From Flavobacteriaceae bacterium (GTDB lineage: Bacteria; Bacteroidota; Bacteroidia; Flavobacteriales; Flavobacteriaceae), in the NCBI GenBank assembly GCA_008081175.1, contig VMCW01000053.1, positions 1-16,312 on the forward strand: 16,312 nt of DNA, read 5' to 3'. The position numbers were made by a program, and so were the translations under genes. Under the pieces are notes generated by a model, which was given only the letters and a program-made list of their open reading frames with translations, was not told where the DNA came from and made no database searches. Of the stretch, positions 6,463-15,401 are shown piece after piece (position 1 is the stretch's first letter; the number at the start of each line of letters is the position of its first letter).

Positions 6463-6846
6463 ATGGCAGATTTAAAAGAATTCGCAGAACAACTAGTCAA
6501 CTTAACAGTTAAAGAAGTTAATGAGTTGGCTGATATATTAAAAGAAGAGTATGGGATTGAGCCTGCTGCAGCAGCAGTAGCGGTTGCAGGACCTGCTGCT
6601 GGCGGAGCCGCTGGTGGTGGTGATGCTGAAGAAAAGTCAGATTTTGACGTGATCTTAAAAGCCGCTGGAGGTTCCAAACTCGCAGTAGTAAAATTGGTAA
6701 AAGAGTTAACTGGTCTTGGGCTTAAAGAAGCTAAAGAATTAGTTGACGGTGCACCCGCTCCACTTAAAGAAGGAGTAGCTAAAGATGAAGCCGAAGCGCT
6801 TAAAAAGTCTCTAGAAGAAGCAGGTGCTGAGGTTGAGCTCAAGTAG
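6463..6846 (+). CDS. rplL: 50S ribosomal protein L7/L12
   Basis: L7/L12 dimers form the flexible stalk that recruits translational GTPases such as EF-Tu and EF-G. The protein has 127 residues (about 120 is usual). The N-terminal dimerisation domain is MADLKEFAEQLVNLTVKEVNE and the following 10 residues. An alanine/glycine-rich flexible hinge spans about 34-54 (PAAAAVAVAGPAAGG and onward). The C-terminal factor-binding domain (about 58-127) has FDVILKAAGGSKLAVVKLVK and GLGLKEAKELVDGAP. The hinge is slightly longer than in E. coli, accounting for the extra length. The start lies after AAAAAAAAGTAAA, again with no Shine-Dalgarno. A hairpin with a T-tract follows before rpoB. Confidence 0.99.
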   Translation: MADLKEFAEQLVNLTVKEVNELADILKEEYGIEPAAAAVAVAGPAAGGAAGGGDAEEKSDFDVILKAAGGSKLAVVKLVKELTGLGLKEAKELVDGAPAPLKEGVAKDEAEALKKSLEEAGAEVELK

Positions 6847-6870
6847 TCTCAGTCCATACCCCACAAGGTT

Positions 6871-6907
6871 TAGGCTTTTGGATTTATCCAAAGGCCTATC
6901 CCTTTTT
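6871..6907 (+). terminator. Intercistronic terminator/attenuator between rplL and rpoB
   Basis: TAGGCTTTTGGA (6871-6882) pairs with TCCAAAGGCCTA (6887-6898), twelve pairs with one G-T, around the loop TTTA. TCCC and five T (6903-6907) follow. The position between rplL and rpoB matches the partial attenuator known in E. coli, where most transcripts stop so that L7/L12 is made in excess over RNA polymerase subunits. The stem and T-tract are directly visible; partial read-through is inferred because no clear promoter is seen before rpoB. Confidence 0.8.
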
Positions 6908-6949
6908 ATTGTCCGCCCCTATTGTAAATGACCAAAAAAATACAGTTAG

Positions 6950-9900
6950 ATGCCTAGTAAACAGAGTCAAAGAACCAACTTCGCAGGAGCACAACACACT
7001 CCGGATTATCCCGATTTCCTGGATATTCAAATTAAATCTTTTCAAGATTTTTTCCAACTAGAAACAAAATCTGACGAACGCAATGAGGAGGGACTCTTCA
7101 ATACGTTTAAAGAAAACTTCCCAATCTCTGATACAAGAAACCAATTTGTTCTTGAATTCTTAGATTATTTTGTTGATCCACCAAGATATACCATACAAGA
7201 ATGTATTGAAAGAGGATTGACCTACTCGGTACCTTTAAAGGCACGTTTAAAGCTGTTTTGTAACGATTTAGAGCACGAAGATTTTGAAACAATCGTTCAG
7301 GATGTTTTCTTAGGAACAATACCCTATATGACTCCTAGCGGAACCTTTGTGATCAATGGAGCAGAGCGAATTGTCGTTTCTCAGTTGCATCGTTCACCGG
7401 GTGTTTTCTTTGGACAGTCTTTCCACGCAAACGGAACAAAATTATACTCTGCCCGAGTGATTCCATTCAAAGGTTCATGGATAGAATTCGCAACGGACAT
7501 CAACAGCGTCATGTATGCTTACATCGACCGTAAGAAAAAATTACCCGTCACCACTCTTTTCAGAGCCATTGGTTTTGAACACGATCGTGATATTCTTGAA
7601 ATTTTTGATCTAGCAGAAGAGGTAAAAGTGACCAAAGCAGGACTCAAAAGAGTCCTTGGTAGAAAATTGGCCGCTCGTGTTTTGAAAACATGGCATGAAG
7701 ACTTCGTAGATGAAGATACAGGAGAAGTTATTTCCATAGAGCGAAATGAAATCATCATAGATAGGGATACCATTCTTGAAAAAGAACATATCGATGAAAT
7801 CATTGAAGCAGATGTAAAAAATATATTGTTGCACAAAGAAGATTCGCATATGTCTGATTATGCAATCATCTACAACACACTACAAAAAGACCCTACCAAT
7901 TCAGAAAAAGAAGCGGTAGAGCATATCTACAGACAGCTGCGTAACGCAGAACCACCAGATGAAGACACCGCTCGCGGTATCATCGACAAACTCTTCTTCT
8001 CGGACCAACGCTATAATCTAGGTGAGGTAGGGCGTTACAGAATGAACAAAAAACTTGGCTTGGATGTAGAAATGGACAAGCAGGTTTTGACTAAAGAGGA
8101 CATTATCACCATCATCAAATATTTGATTGAGCTAATCAATTCAAAAGCAGAGATCGATGATATCGACCACCTTTCTAACCGACGAGTGCGAACGGTAGGG
8201 GAGCAACTTTCATCACAGTTTGGTGTTGGTTTAGCCCGAATGGCAAGAACCATTCGAGAACGTATGAATGTTCGTGACAATGAAGTGTTTACTCCCATTG
8301 ATTTGATCAATGCGAAAACACTTTCTTCAGTGATCAACAGTTTTTTTGGAACAAATCAGTTGTCCCAGTTCATGGATCAGACAAATCCATTAGCAGAAAT
8401 TACACACAAGCGTCGTCTTTCTGCATTAGGACCTGGAGGACTTTCTCGTGAGCGAGCTGGATTTGAAGTACGTGACGTGCACTACACCCATTACGGTCGT
8501 TTGTGTCCTATTGAGACACCTGAAGGACCAAATATTGGTTTAATATCCTCTCTAGGTGTTTACGCCAAAGTTAACAATCTTGGATTTATTGAGACTCCAT
8601 ATCGAAAAGTAGCAAATGGTACAATTAACCTCAAGGAAACACATTATCTAAGTGCTGAGGAAGAAGAGAACCAGTTGATTGCCCAGGCCAATATAAATTT
8701 TGATAAATCGGGTAAAATACTCGATGAGAAAATCATTGCTCGAGATCAAGCTGATTTCCCAGTAGTGAGTCCAGATCAAATCAACTATACAGACGTTGCA
8801 CCCAATCAGATCGCTTCTATATCTGCCTCTTTAATTCCTTTCTTAGAGCATGATGATGCTAACAGAGCGCTTATGGGATCTAACATGATGCGTCAAGCGG
8901 TACCCCTTTTGCGTCCAGAATCACCTATTGTGGGAACTGGGCTTGAAAAGCAAGTGGCTTCGGATTCCAGAGTATTGATCAATGCAGAAAACGATGGGGT
9001 AGTAGAGTATGTGGATGCAAATAAAATCTCGATACGCTATAACTTTACAGAACAAGAAGAATTGATCAGTTTTGACGGTAATCTTAAAACGTATAACCTT
9101 GTAAAATTTAGAAAAACGAATCAAGGGACTTGTATCAACTTGAAGCCCATAGTTAAAAAAGGAGACAAAGTTTCTAAAGGACAGGTGTTATGCCAAGGTT
9201 ACGCTACGGAGAATGGTGAATTGGCATTGGGAAGAAATATGAAAGTGGCCTTTATGCCATGGAAAGGGTACAACTTTGAGGATGCAATTGTAATCTCTGA
9301 AAAGGTAGTACGTGAAGATATTTTTACCTCGATTCATATCGATGAATATTCACTTGATGTTCGTGACACCAAACTCGGTACAGAAGAGCTGACCAATGAC
9401 ATTCCCAATGTTAGCGAAGAAGCGACCAAAGATTTGGATGAAAACGGTATGATCCGTATCGGTGCAGAAGTTAACTCAGGAGATATTTTGATCGGAAAAA
9501 TCACTCCCAAAGGAGAGTCTGACCCAACTCCTGAAGAAAAACTCTTACGCGCTATTTTTGGAGACAAAGCTGGAGATGTAAAAGATGCTTCATTGAAAGC
9601 TCCACCATCTTTGCGTGGAGTAGTAATCGACAAAAAACTTTTCACCCGTTCGGTAAAAGATAAGCGCAAGCGCAATCAAGATAAAGAAGCTCTAGATGCC
9701 TTAGAAGCTTCATATGATGTCAAATTTGATGATCTGAAAGCTGTATTGGTAGAAAAGTTATTTGCTATTGTCAATGGTAAAACCTGCCAGGGGATTGTAA
9801 ATGATTTAGGTGAAGAAATTTTACCAAAAGGTAAAAAATACACTTTAAAACTACTTTCATCTGTTGAGGATTATACCCACCTTGCAAAAAGTACTTGGAC

Positions 9901-10759
9901 CACTTCTGATGAGACCAACTCTTTAATTGCAGACTTGATTCACAACTACAAAATTAAAGAAAACGACCTTCAAGGGGCTCTGAGAAGAGAAAAGTTCACT
10001 ATTAGCGTGGGTGATGAATTGCCTGCAGGTGTTAAAAAACTTGCAAAAGTTTATATCGCCAAAAAACGCAAGTTAAAAGTAGGGGATAAAATGGCAGGGC
10101 GCCACGGTAATAAAGGGATAGTAGCCCGTATTGTCCGCGAAGAAGAGATGCCTTTCCTTGAAGATGGAACCCCAGTAGACATCGTATTGAATCCACTAGG
10201 GGTGCCTTCACGAATGAATATTGGTCAGATTTATGAAACCGTTTTAGGATGGGCAGGACAAAATTTAGGAGAGAAATATGCAACTCCAATTTTTGATGGT
10301 GCATCCATAGACCAGATCAATGCACTTACCGAAAAAGCAAATGTTCCACAGTACGGTCACACCTATTTATACGATGGAGGTACTGGAGAGCGTTTTGATC
10401 AGCCTGCAACAGTAGGAGTTATCTATATGTTGAAATTAGGACATATGGTTGATGATAAAATGCACTCACGATCCATTGGACCTTACTCACTTATCACCCA
10501 GCAACCACTGGGAGGTAAAGCACAGTTTGGTGGTCAGCGATTCGGTGAAATGGAAGTTTGGGCATTAGAAGCTTACGGAGCTTCAAGTACCCTACAAGAA
10601 ATTTTAACTGTAAAATCTGATGATGTCATAGGAAGAGCAAAAACCTATGAAGCCATTGTAAAAGGAGATACCCTCCCAGAACCTGGTTTACCAGAATCCT
10701 TTAATGTATTGATGCATGAGTTAAAAGGATTAGGACTTGACATTCGATTGGAAGAATAA
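6950..10759 (+). CDS. rpoB: DNA-directed RNA polymerase subunit beta
   Basis: RpoB forms one pincer of the RNA polymerase core and part of the active centre. The protein is intact, 1269 residues, the usual length for Bacteroidota. The rifampicin pocket reads GTNQLSQFMDQTNPLAEITH then KRRLSALGPGGLSRERAGF; D476, H486 and S491 correspond to E. coli D516, H526 and S531 and are wild-type, so no classical resistance change is seen. The substrate-contacting lysines are K1047 and K1055 in GDKMAGRHGNKG. The C-terminus has SIGPYSLITQQPLGGKAQFG and then GQRFGEMEVWALEAYGA, which contacts beta'. The ATG at 6950 begins MPSKQSQRTNFAGAQH. A nine-codon out-of-frame reading frame (6928-6957) overlaps this start. 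rpoC follows 22 bases later. Confidence 0.99.
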   Translation: MPSKQSQRTNFAGAQHTPDYPDFLDIQIKSFQDFFQLETKSDERNEEGLFNTFKENFPISDTRNQFVLEFLDYFVDPPRYTIQECIERGLTYSVPLKARLKLFCNDLEHEDFETIVQDVFLGTIPYMTPSGTFVINGAERIVVSQLHRSPGVFFGQSFHANGTKLYSARVIPFKGSWIEFATDINSVMYAYIDRKKKLPVTTLFRAIGFEHDRDILEIFDLAEEVKVTKAGLKRVLGRKLAARVLKTWHEDFVDEDTGEVISIERNEIIIDRDTILEKEHIDEIIEADVKNILLHKEDSHMSDYAIIYNTLQKDPTNSEKEAVEHIYRQLRNAEPPDEDTARGIIDKLFFSDQRYNLGEVGRYRMNKKLGLDVEMDKQVLTKEDIITIIKYLIELINSKAEIDDIDHLSNRRVRTVGEQLSSQFGVGLARMARTIRERMNVRDNEVFTPIDLINAKTLSSVINSFFGTNQLSQFMDQTNPLAEITHKRRLSALGPGGLSRERAGFEVRDVHYTHYGRLCPIETPEGPNIGLISSLGVYAKVNNLGFIETPYRKVANGTINLKETHYLSAEEEENQLIAQANINFDKSGKILDEKIIARDQADFPVVSPDQINYTDVAPNQIASISASLIPFLEHDDANRALMGSNMMRQAVPLLRPESPIVGTGLEKQVASDSRVLINAENDGVVEYVDANKISIRYNFTEQEELISFDGNLKTYNLVKFRKTNQGTCINLKPIVKKGDKVSKGQVLCQGYATENGELALGRNMKVAFMPWKGYNFEDAIVISEKVVREDIFTSIHIDEYSLDVRDTKLGTEELTNDIPNVSEEATKDLDENGMIRIGAEVNSGDILIGKITPKGESDPTPEEKLLRAIFGDKAGDVKDASLKAPPSLRGVVIDKKLFTRSVKDKRKRNQDKEALDALEASYDVKFDDLKAVLVEKLFAIVNGKTCQGIVNDLGEEILPKGKKYTLKLLSSVEDYTHLAKSTWTTSDETNSLIADLIHNYKIKENDLQGALRREKFTISVGDELPAGVKKLAKVYIAKKRKLKVGDKMAGRHGNKGIVARIVREEEMPFLEDGTPVDIVLNPLGVPSRMNIGQIYETVLGWAGQNLGEKYATPIFDGASIDQINALTEKANVPQYGHTYLYDGGTGERFDQPATVGVIYMLKLGHMVDDKMHSRSIGPYSLITQQPLGGKAQFGGQRFGEMEVWALEAYGASSTLQEILTVKSDDVIGRAKTYEAIVKGDTLPEPGLPESFNVLMHELKGLGLDIRLEE

Positions 10760-10781
10760 TTTTTAAAGACGAGATTTAGCC

Positions 10782-13700
10782 ATGGCTAGAAACAACGAAA
10801 TAATTACGCAAAAAAAATTCAACAAAATCTCCATTGGTTTAGCCTCACCAGAGATCATTCTAGGAAATTCTAGAGGAGAGGTTTTAAAACCGGAAACAAT
10901 CAACTATCGAACGCATAAACCAGAGCGTGACGGACTGTTTTGCGAGCGTATCTTTGGTCCTGTAAAGGATTATGAGTGTGCTTGTGGGAAATACAAGAGA
11001 ATCCGCTATAAGGGGATTGTCTGTGATAGATGTGGCGTTGAAGTAACCGAGAAAAAAGTACGTAGAGATCGTGTAGGACATATAAATCTTGTTGTTCCTG
11101 TTGCACATATTTGGTACTTCCGTTCCCTTCCCAACAAAATTGGTTATTTGTTAGGCTTGCCATCCAAAAAATTGGATATGATCATTTACTATGAACGTTA
11201 TGTGGTCATTCAACCTGGTATTGGTAAAAATGAAGAAGGAGAACCTTTAAAGCAATTGGATTTCTTGACAGAAGAAGAGTATCTGAATGTCATGGAGCAA
11301 ATTCCAGTTGAAAATCAATACCTTGAAGATACTGACCCAGATAAGTTTATAGCTAAAATGGGAGCAGAGTGTTTGATAGAATTGCTTTCTCGTATTGATC
11401 TAGAGGCTCTTTCTTATGAATTAAGACATAAGGCAAATAACGAAACATCCAAACAAAGAAAGACTGAAGCCTTAAAGCGTTTACAAGTTGTAGAGGCCTT
11501 CCGTGAAGCAAATGAACGTGGTGAAAATCTTCCTGAGTGGATGATTATGAAAGTAATTCCAGTGATCCCACCTGAATTACGCCCTCTTGTTCCTTTGGAT
11601 GGTGGTCGTTTTGCGACTTCGGATTTGAATGACTTGTATCGAAGAGTCATCATAAGAAACAACCGTCTCAAGAGATTGGTTGAAATTAAAGCACCAGAGG
11701 TTATCCTCAGAAATGAGAAACGAATGTTACAAGAATCTGTCGATTCTTTATTTGATAACACCCGTAAAGCCTCTGCAGTAAAAACAGACGCTAACAGGCC
11801 CTTAAAATCTCTCTCAGACTCACTCAAAGGAAAGCAAGGACGATTCCGTCAGAACCTTTTAGGGAAACGTGTAGATTATTCTGCTCGTTCTGTGATTGTC
11901 GTTGGACCTGAATTGAAGTTGTTTGAGTGTGGATTGCCAAAAGACATGGCAGCAGAGCTTTATAAACCTTTTATTATTCGCAAGATTATTGAAAGAGGAA
12001 TTGTTAAAACGGTTAAGTCTGCAAAGAAAATTATAGACCGTAAAGAGCCTGTAGTTTGGGATATTTTGGAAAATGTTTTAAAAGGACACCCTGTACTTTT
12101 AAATCGTGCTCCCACACTACACCGTTTAGGTATTCAAGCCTTTCAGCCTAAATTGATCGAAGGAAAAGCCATTCAACTACACCCATTGGTTTGTACTGCC
12201 TTTAATGCAGACTTTGATGGTGACCAAATGGCGGTACACTTGCCTTTAGGGCCAGAAGCTATTTTGGAATCACAACTGTTGATGTTGGCATCTCACAGTA
12301 TCTTAAACCCAGCAAATGGCTCTCCGATTACAGTACCTTCTCAAGACATGGTTTTGGGATTGTATTATATGACTAAAGAGAAAAAATCTACTTCCCAAGT
12401 TAAAGTGAAAGGGGAAGGACTTGTTTTCTATTCTGTTGAAGAGGTTCACATTGCCTACAACGAAAAAAGAGTAGATCTCAACGCAATGATCAAGATAAGA
12501 GCCAAAGTACTCAATGAGAAAGGGGAATTGGTTTATAAAATCATAGATACAACAGTAGGACGTGTCTTGTTTAATGAGGTAGTGCCTGAAGCTGCAGGTT
12601 ATTTTAATCTAGTATTGACCAAGAAAAACCTACGTGAAATTATTGGGGATATTCTCAAGGTGACTAGCGTTCCTGAAACAGCAGCCTTTTTAGATAAAAT
12701 CAAAGAAATGGGATATGGGTTTGCCTTTAAAGGTGGACTCTCATTTAGTTTAGGAGATATTATCATTCCACCAGAGAAACAAAAGATGATCGATGAGGCA
12801 AATGGCCTTGTAGATGGTGTCATCGGAAACTACAACATGGGTCTGATAACAAACAACGAACGTTACAACCAAGTAATTGATATTTGGACATCGACCAATG
12901 CAAAGCTTACTGAACTCGCAATGAAACGCATTAGCGAAGATCAGCAAGGTTTCAACTCAGTATACATGATGTTGGATTCTGGCGCCCGTGGTTCCAAAGA
13001 ACAAATACGACAGCTTACAGGTATGCGTGGATTGATGGCTAAACCTAAAAAGTCCAATGTTGGAGGAGGGGAAATCATTGAAAACCCTATTCTTTCCAAC
13101 TTTAAAGAAGGTCTCTCTATTTTAGAATATTTTATTTCTACACACGGTGCCAGAAAGGGACTTGCAGATACCGCACTAAAAACAGCGGATGCGGGTTATC
13201 TGACACGACGTTTACACGACGTATCACAAGATGTCATAGTCAATACAGAAGACTGTGAAACACTACGCGGTGTTGAGGTTAAACCTTTAAAGAAAAATGA
13301 AGAGATAGTAGAAACACTTGGTGAACGCATTCTTGGACGTGTTACCTTACACGACATTGTTGACCCAAGAAGTAATGAAGTAATAGTTTCTTCTGGAGAA
13401 GAAATTAAAGATGTTCATATTGCACGTATAGAAGAATCTCCAATTGAAGTTGTAGAAGTCCGCTCGCCACTAACATGTGCCGCTCAATACGGAATATGCG
13501 CGAAGTGTTATGGTCGAAACCTAGCCACAGGAAAGATGGTACAACGAGGTGAAGCTGTTGGAGTTATAGCAGCGCAGTCTATTGGTGAACCTGGTACTCA
13601 GCTTACATTGAGAACTTTCCACGTAGGTGGTGTCGCAGGAAATATTTCAGAAGAAAATAAACTCATTACTAAATTTGAGGGAATTGCTGAAATCGATGAT

Positions 13701-15083
13701 TTGAGAACAGTGAAAGGTAAAGACGCAGAGGGTAACGATGCCGAAATCGTAATTTCTAGAACAACAGAGATTAAGATTTTAGATGCAAATACTAAAAGTG
13801 TGTTGAGTACAAACAATATTCCTTACGGTTCTTCACTCCATATCAAAAATGGTGCAAAAGTGAAAAAAGGAACCACTGTATGTCAGTGGGATCCTTTCAA
13901 TGGAATCATTGTTTCTGAGTTCACTGGAAAAATTGTTTTTGAAAATATTGAACAAGGAATTACATATCAAGTTGAAATTGATGAACAAACCGGTTTCCAA
14001 GAAAAGGTAATTTCTGAATCAAGAAATAAAAAACTCATTCCAACCCTTTCAATTGCAGACAAAAAAGGGAACATACTTCGTTCGTACAACCTTCCCGTAG
14101 GTGCTCATTTAATTGTTAACGAAGGAGATGAAATCAGCGAAGGAAAAACACTGGTTAAAATACCGAGAAAATCAGCAAAATCTGGAGATATTACCGGAGG
14201 ATTACCACGTGTTACAGAGTTGTTTGAAGCGCGAAATCCATCGAATCCTGCAGTAGTATCCGAAATTGACGGTGTCGTTTCTTTTGGAAAAATTAAGCGT
14301 GGAAACAGAGAAATAATTGTAGAGTCTAAGCTTGGAGATATCAAAAAATACTTAGTGAAACTCTCCAATCAAATTCTTGTTCAAGAGAACGACTTTGTTA
14401 AAGCGGGAATGCCTTTGTCAGATGGTTCTATTACTCCTTCAGATATCTTAAACATCAAAGGACCTTCAGCGGTTCAGCAGTACTTAGTGAACGAAATTCA
14501 GGAGGTATATCGACTTCAAGGGGTGAAAATTAATGACAAACACTTTGAAGTAGTAGTTCGCCAGATGATGCGTAAAGTTAGAATTTTGGATCCAGGAGAT
14601 TCTATTTTCTTAGAAAACCAGCTTGTTTTCAGATATGACTTTATGAAGGAAAATGATGACTTATATGGTATGAAGATAGTTGAGGAAGTAGGTGATTCAG
14701 AAAATCTGAAACCAGGACAAATTGTTTCTTCACGTCAATTACGAGATGAAAACTCTTTACTTAAACGTGAAGACAAAGCATTAGTAGTTGCTAGAGATGC
14801 AGCTCCTGCTACAGCTCAGCCTGAACTTCAAGGAATAACAAGAGCATCACTTCAAACCAAGTCCTTTATTTCGGCGGCTTCTTTCCAAGAGACTACCAAG
14901 GTCTTGAACGAAGCGGCGGTAAACGGTAAAGTTGACTTCTTAGAAGGCTTAAAAGAGAATGTGATTGTAGGGCATAAAATACCTGCAGGTACAGGACTTA
15001 GAGCCTACAATAATGTTATTGTTGGTTCAAAAGAAGAGTATACGAGTTTATTGATTGATAAGGAAGAGGAAATTAGTTTCTAA
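10782..15083 (+). CDS. rpoC: DNA-directed RNA polymerase subunit beta'
   Basis: RpoC carries the catalytic magnesium site of RNA polymerase. The protein is intact, 1433 residues, as usual for Bacteroidota. The N-terminal zinc ribbon uses C66, C68, C81 and C84. The catalytic NADFDGDQMAVH has D477, D479 and D481. The second zinc site is C825, C899, C906 and C909. The bridge helix and trigger loop region ends with GEPGTQLTLRTFHVGGVAGN; about 180 residues then intervene before SGDITGGLPRVTELFEAR at about 1134, a lineage-specific insertion in the trigger loop at the same place as E. coli SI3. The C-terminal SFISAASFQETTKVL is conserved and binds omega. It starts 22 bases after rpoB, and the DUF3467 gene begins three bases after its stop. 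Confidence 0.99.
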   Translation: MARNNEIITQKKFNKISIGLASPEIILGNSRGEVLKPETINYRTHKPERDGLFCERIFGPVKDYECACGKYKRIRYKGIVCDRCGVEVTEKKVRRDRVGHINLVVPVAHIWYFRSLPNKIGYLLGLPSKKLDMIIYYERYVVIQPGIGKNEEGEPLKQLDFLTEEEYLNVMEQIPVENQYLEDTDPDKFIAKMGAECLIELLSRIDLEALSYELRHKANNETSKQRKTEALKRLQVVEAFREANERGENLPEWMIMKVIPVIPPELRPLVPLDGGRFATSDLNDLYRRVIIRNNRLKRLVEIKAPEVILRNEKRMLQESVDSLFDNTRKASAVKTDANRPLKSLSDSLKGKQGRFRQNLLGKRVDYSARSVIVVGPELKLFECGLPKDMAAELYKPFIIRKIIERGIVKTVKSAKKIIDRKEPVVWDILENVLKGHPVLLNRAPTLHRLGIQAFQPKLIEGKAIQLHPLVCTAFNADFDGDQMAVHLPLGPEAILESQLLMLASHSILNPANGSPITVPSQDMVLGLYYMTKEKKSTSQVKVKGEGLVFYSVEEVHIAYNEKRVDLNAMIKIRAKVLNEKGELVYKIIDTTVGRVLFNEVVPEAAGYFNLVLTKKNLREIIGDILKVTSVPETAAFLDKIKEMGYGFAFKGGLSFSLGDIIIPPEKQKMIDEANGLVDGVIGNYNMGLITNNERYNQVIDIWTSTNAKLTELAMKRISEDQQGFNSVYMMLDSGARGSKEQIRQLTGMRGLMAKPKKSNVGGGEIIENPILSNFKEGLSILEYFISTHGARKGLADTALKTADAGYLTRRLHDVSQDVIVNTEDCETLRGVEVKPLKKNEEIVETLGERILGRVTLHDIVDPRSNEVIVSSGEEIKDVHIARIEESPIEVVEVRSPLTCAAQYGICAKCYGRNLATGKMVQRGEAVGVIAAQSIGEPGTQLTLRTFHVGGVAGNISEENKLITKFEGIAEIDDLRTVKGKDAEGNDAEIVISRTTEIKILDANTKSVLSTNNIPYGSSLHIKNGAKVKKGTTVCQWDPFNGIIVSEFTGKIVFENIEQGITYQVEIDEQTGFQEKVISESRNKKLIPTLSIADKKGNILRSYNLPVGAHLIVNEGDEISEGKTLVKIPRKSAKSGDITGGLPRVTELFEARNPSNPAVVSEIDGVVSFGKIKRGNREIIVESKLGDIKKYLVKLSNQILVQENDFVKAGMPLSDGSITPSDILNIKGPSAVQQYLVNEIQEVYRLQGVKINDKHFEVVVRQMMRKVRILDPGDSIFLENQLVFRYDFMKENDDLYGMKIVEEVGDSENLKPGQIVSSRQLRDENSLLKREDKALVVARDAAPATAQPELQGITRASLQTKSFISAASFQETTKVLNEAAVNGKVDFLEGLKENVIVGHKIPAGTGLRAYNNVIVGSKEEYTSLLIDKEEEISF

Positions 15084-15086
15084 AAC

Positions 15087-15401
15087 ATGAGTGATAAAAA
15101 GACCCCAGAACAAAAACAATTGAACATCACAATCGATGAAAATGTAGCCGATGGGGTATATTCCAATTTGGCAATCATTAACCATTCTACTTCTGAGTTC
15201 ATTGTTGATTTCATCACTGTAATGCCTGGAGCTCCAAAAGCAAAAGTGAAGTCTCGAGTTATTTTGACTCCAGAGCATGCCAAACGTTTTAAAAAAGCTT
15301 TGGAAGACAATATCCAACGTTTTGAAAATGCGAATGGTATGATAGAAACAAACGAGCTTCCTCCCATACCTCTCAATTTTGGCCCAACAGGAGAAGCTTA
15401 A
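15087..15401 (+). CDS. DUF3467 family protein of unknown function
   Basis: This 104-residue protein matches the DUF3467 family by its pattern: a polar, lysine-rich start (MSDKKTPEQKQLNITIDENV), then GVYSNLAIINHSTSEFIVDF, then a hydrophobic-small motif ITVMPGAPKAKVKSRVILTP, and a helical end HAKRFKKALEDNIQRFE. No signal peptide, membrane segment or cysteine is present, so it is a soluble cytosolic protein. The family is small and its function is not established. It begins three bases after the rpoC stop, so it is almost certainly in the RNA polymerase operon; the same order is common in Bacteroidota. A link to transcription is suggested by context only. Its stop overlaps the stop of the convergent YdeI-like gene by four bases (15398-15401). 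Confidence 0.9.
   Translation: MSDKKTPEQKQLNITIDENVADGVYSNLAIINHSTSEFIVDFITVMPGAPKAKVKSRVILTPEHAKRFKKALEDNIQRFENANGMIETNELPPIPLNFGPTGEA

Noticed and set aside
6297..6842. 181-codon minus-strand frame across the end of rplJ and rplL
   Set aside because: The Ser/Ala-rich translation is the mirror of the Ala/Gly-rich L7/L12 coding sequence. It is a shadow of rplL.
8340..8460. Rifampicin-resistance change in rpoB
   Set aside because: The key residues equivalent to E. coli D516, H526 and S531 are wild-type. The T478 and A482 differences look like normal phylum variation.
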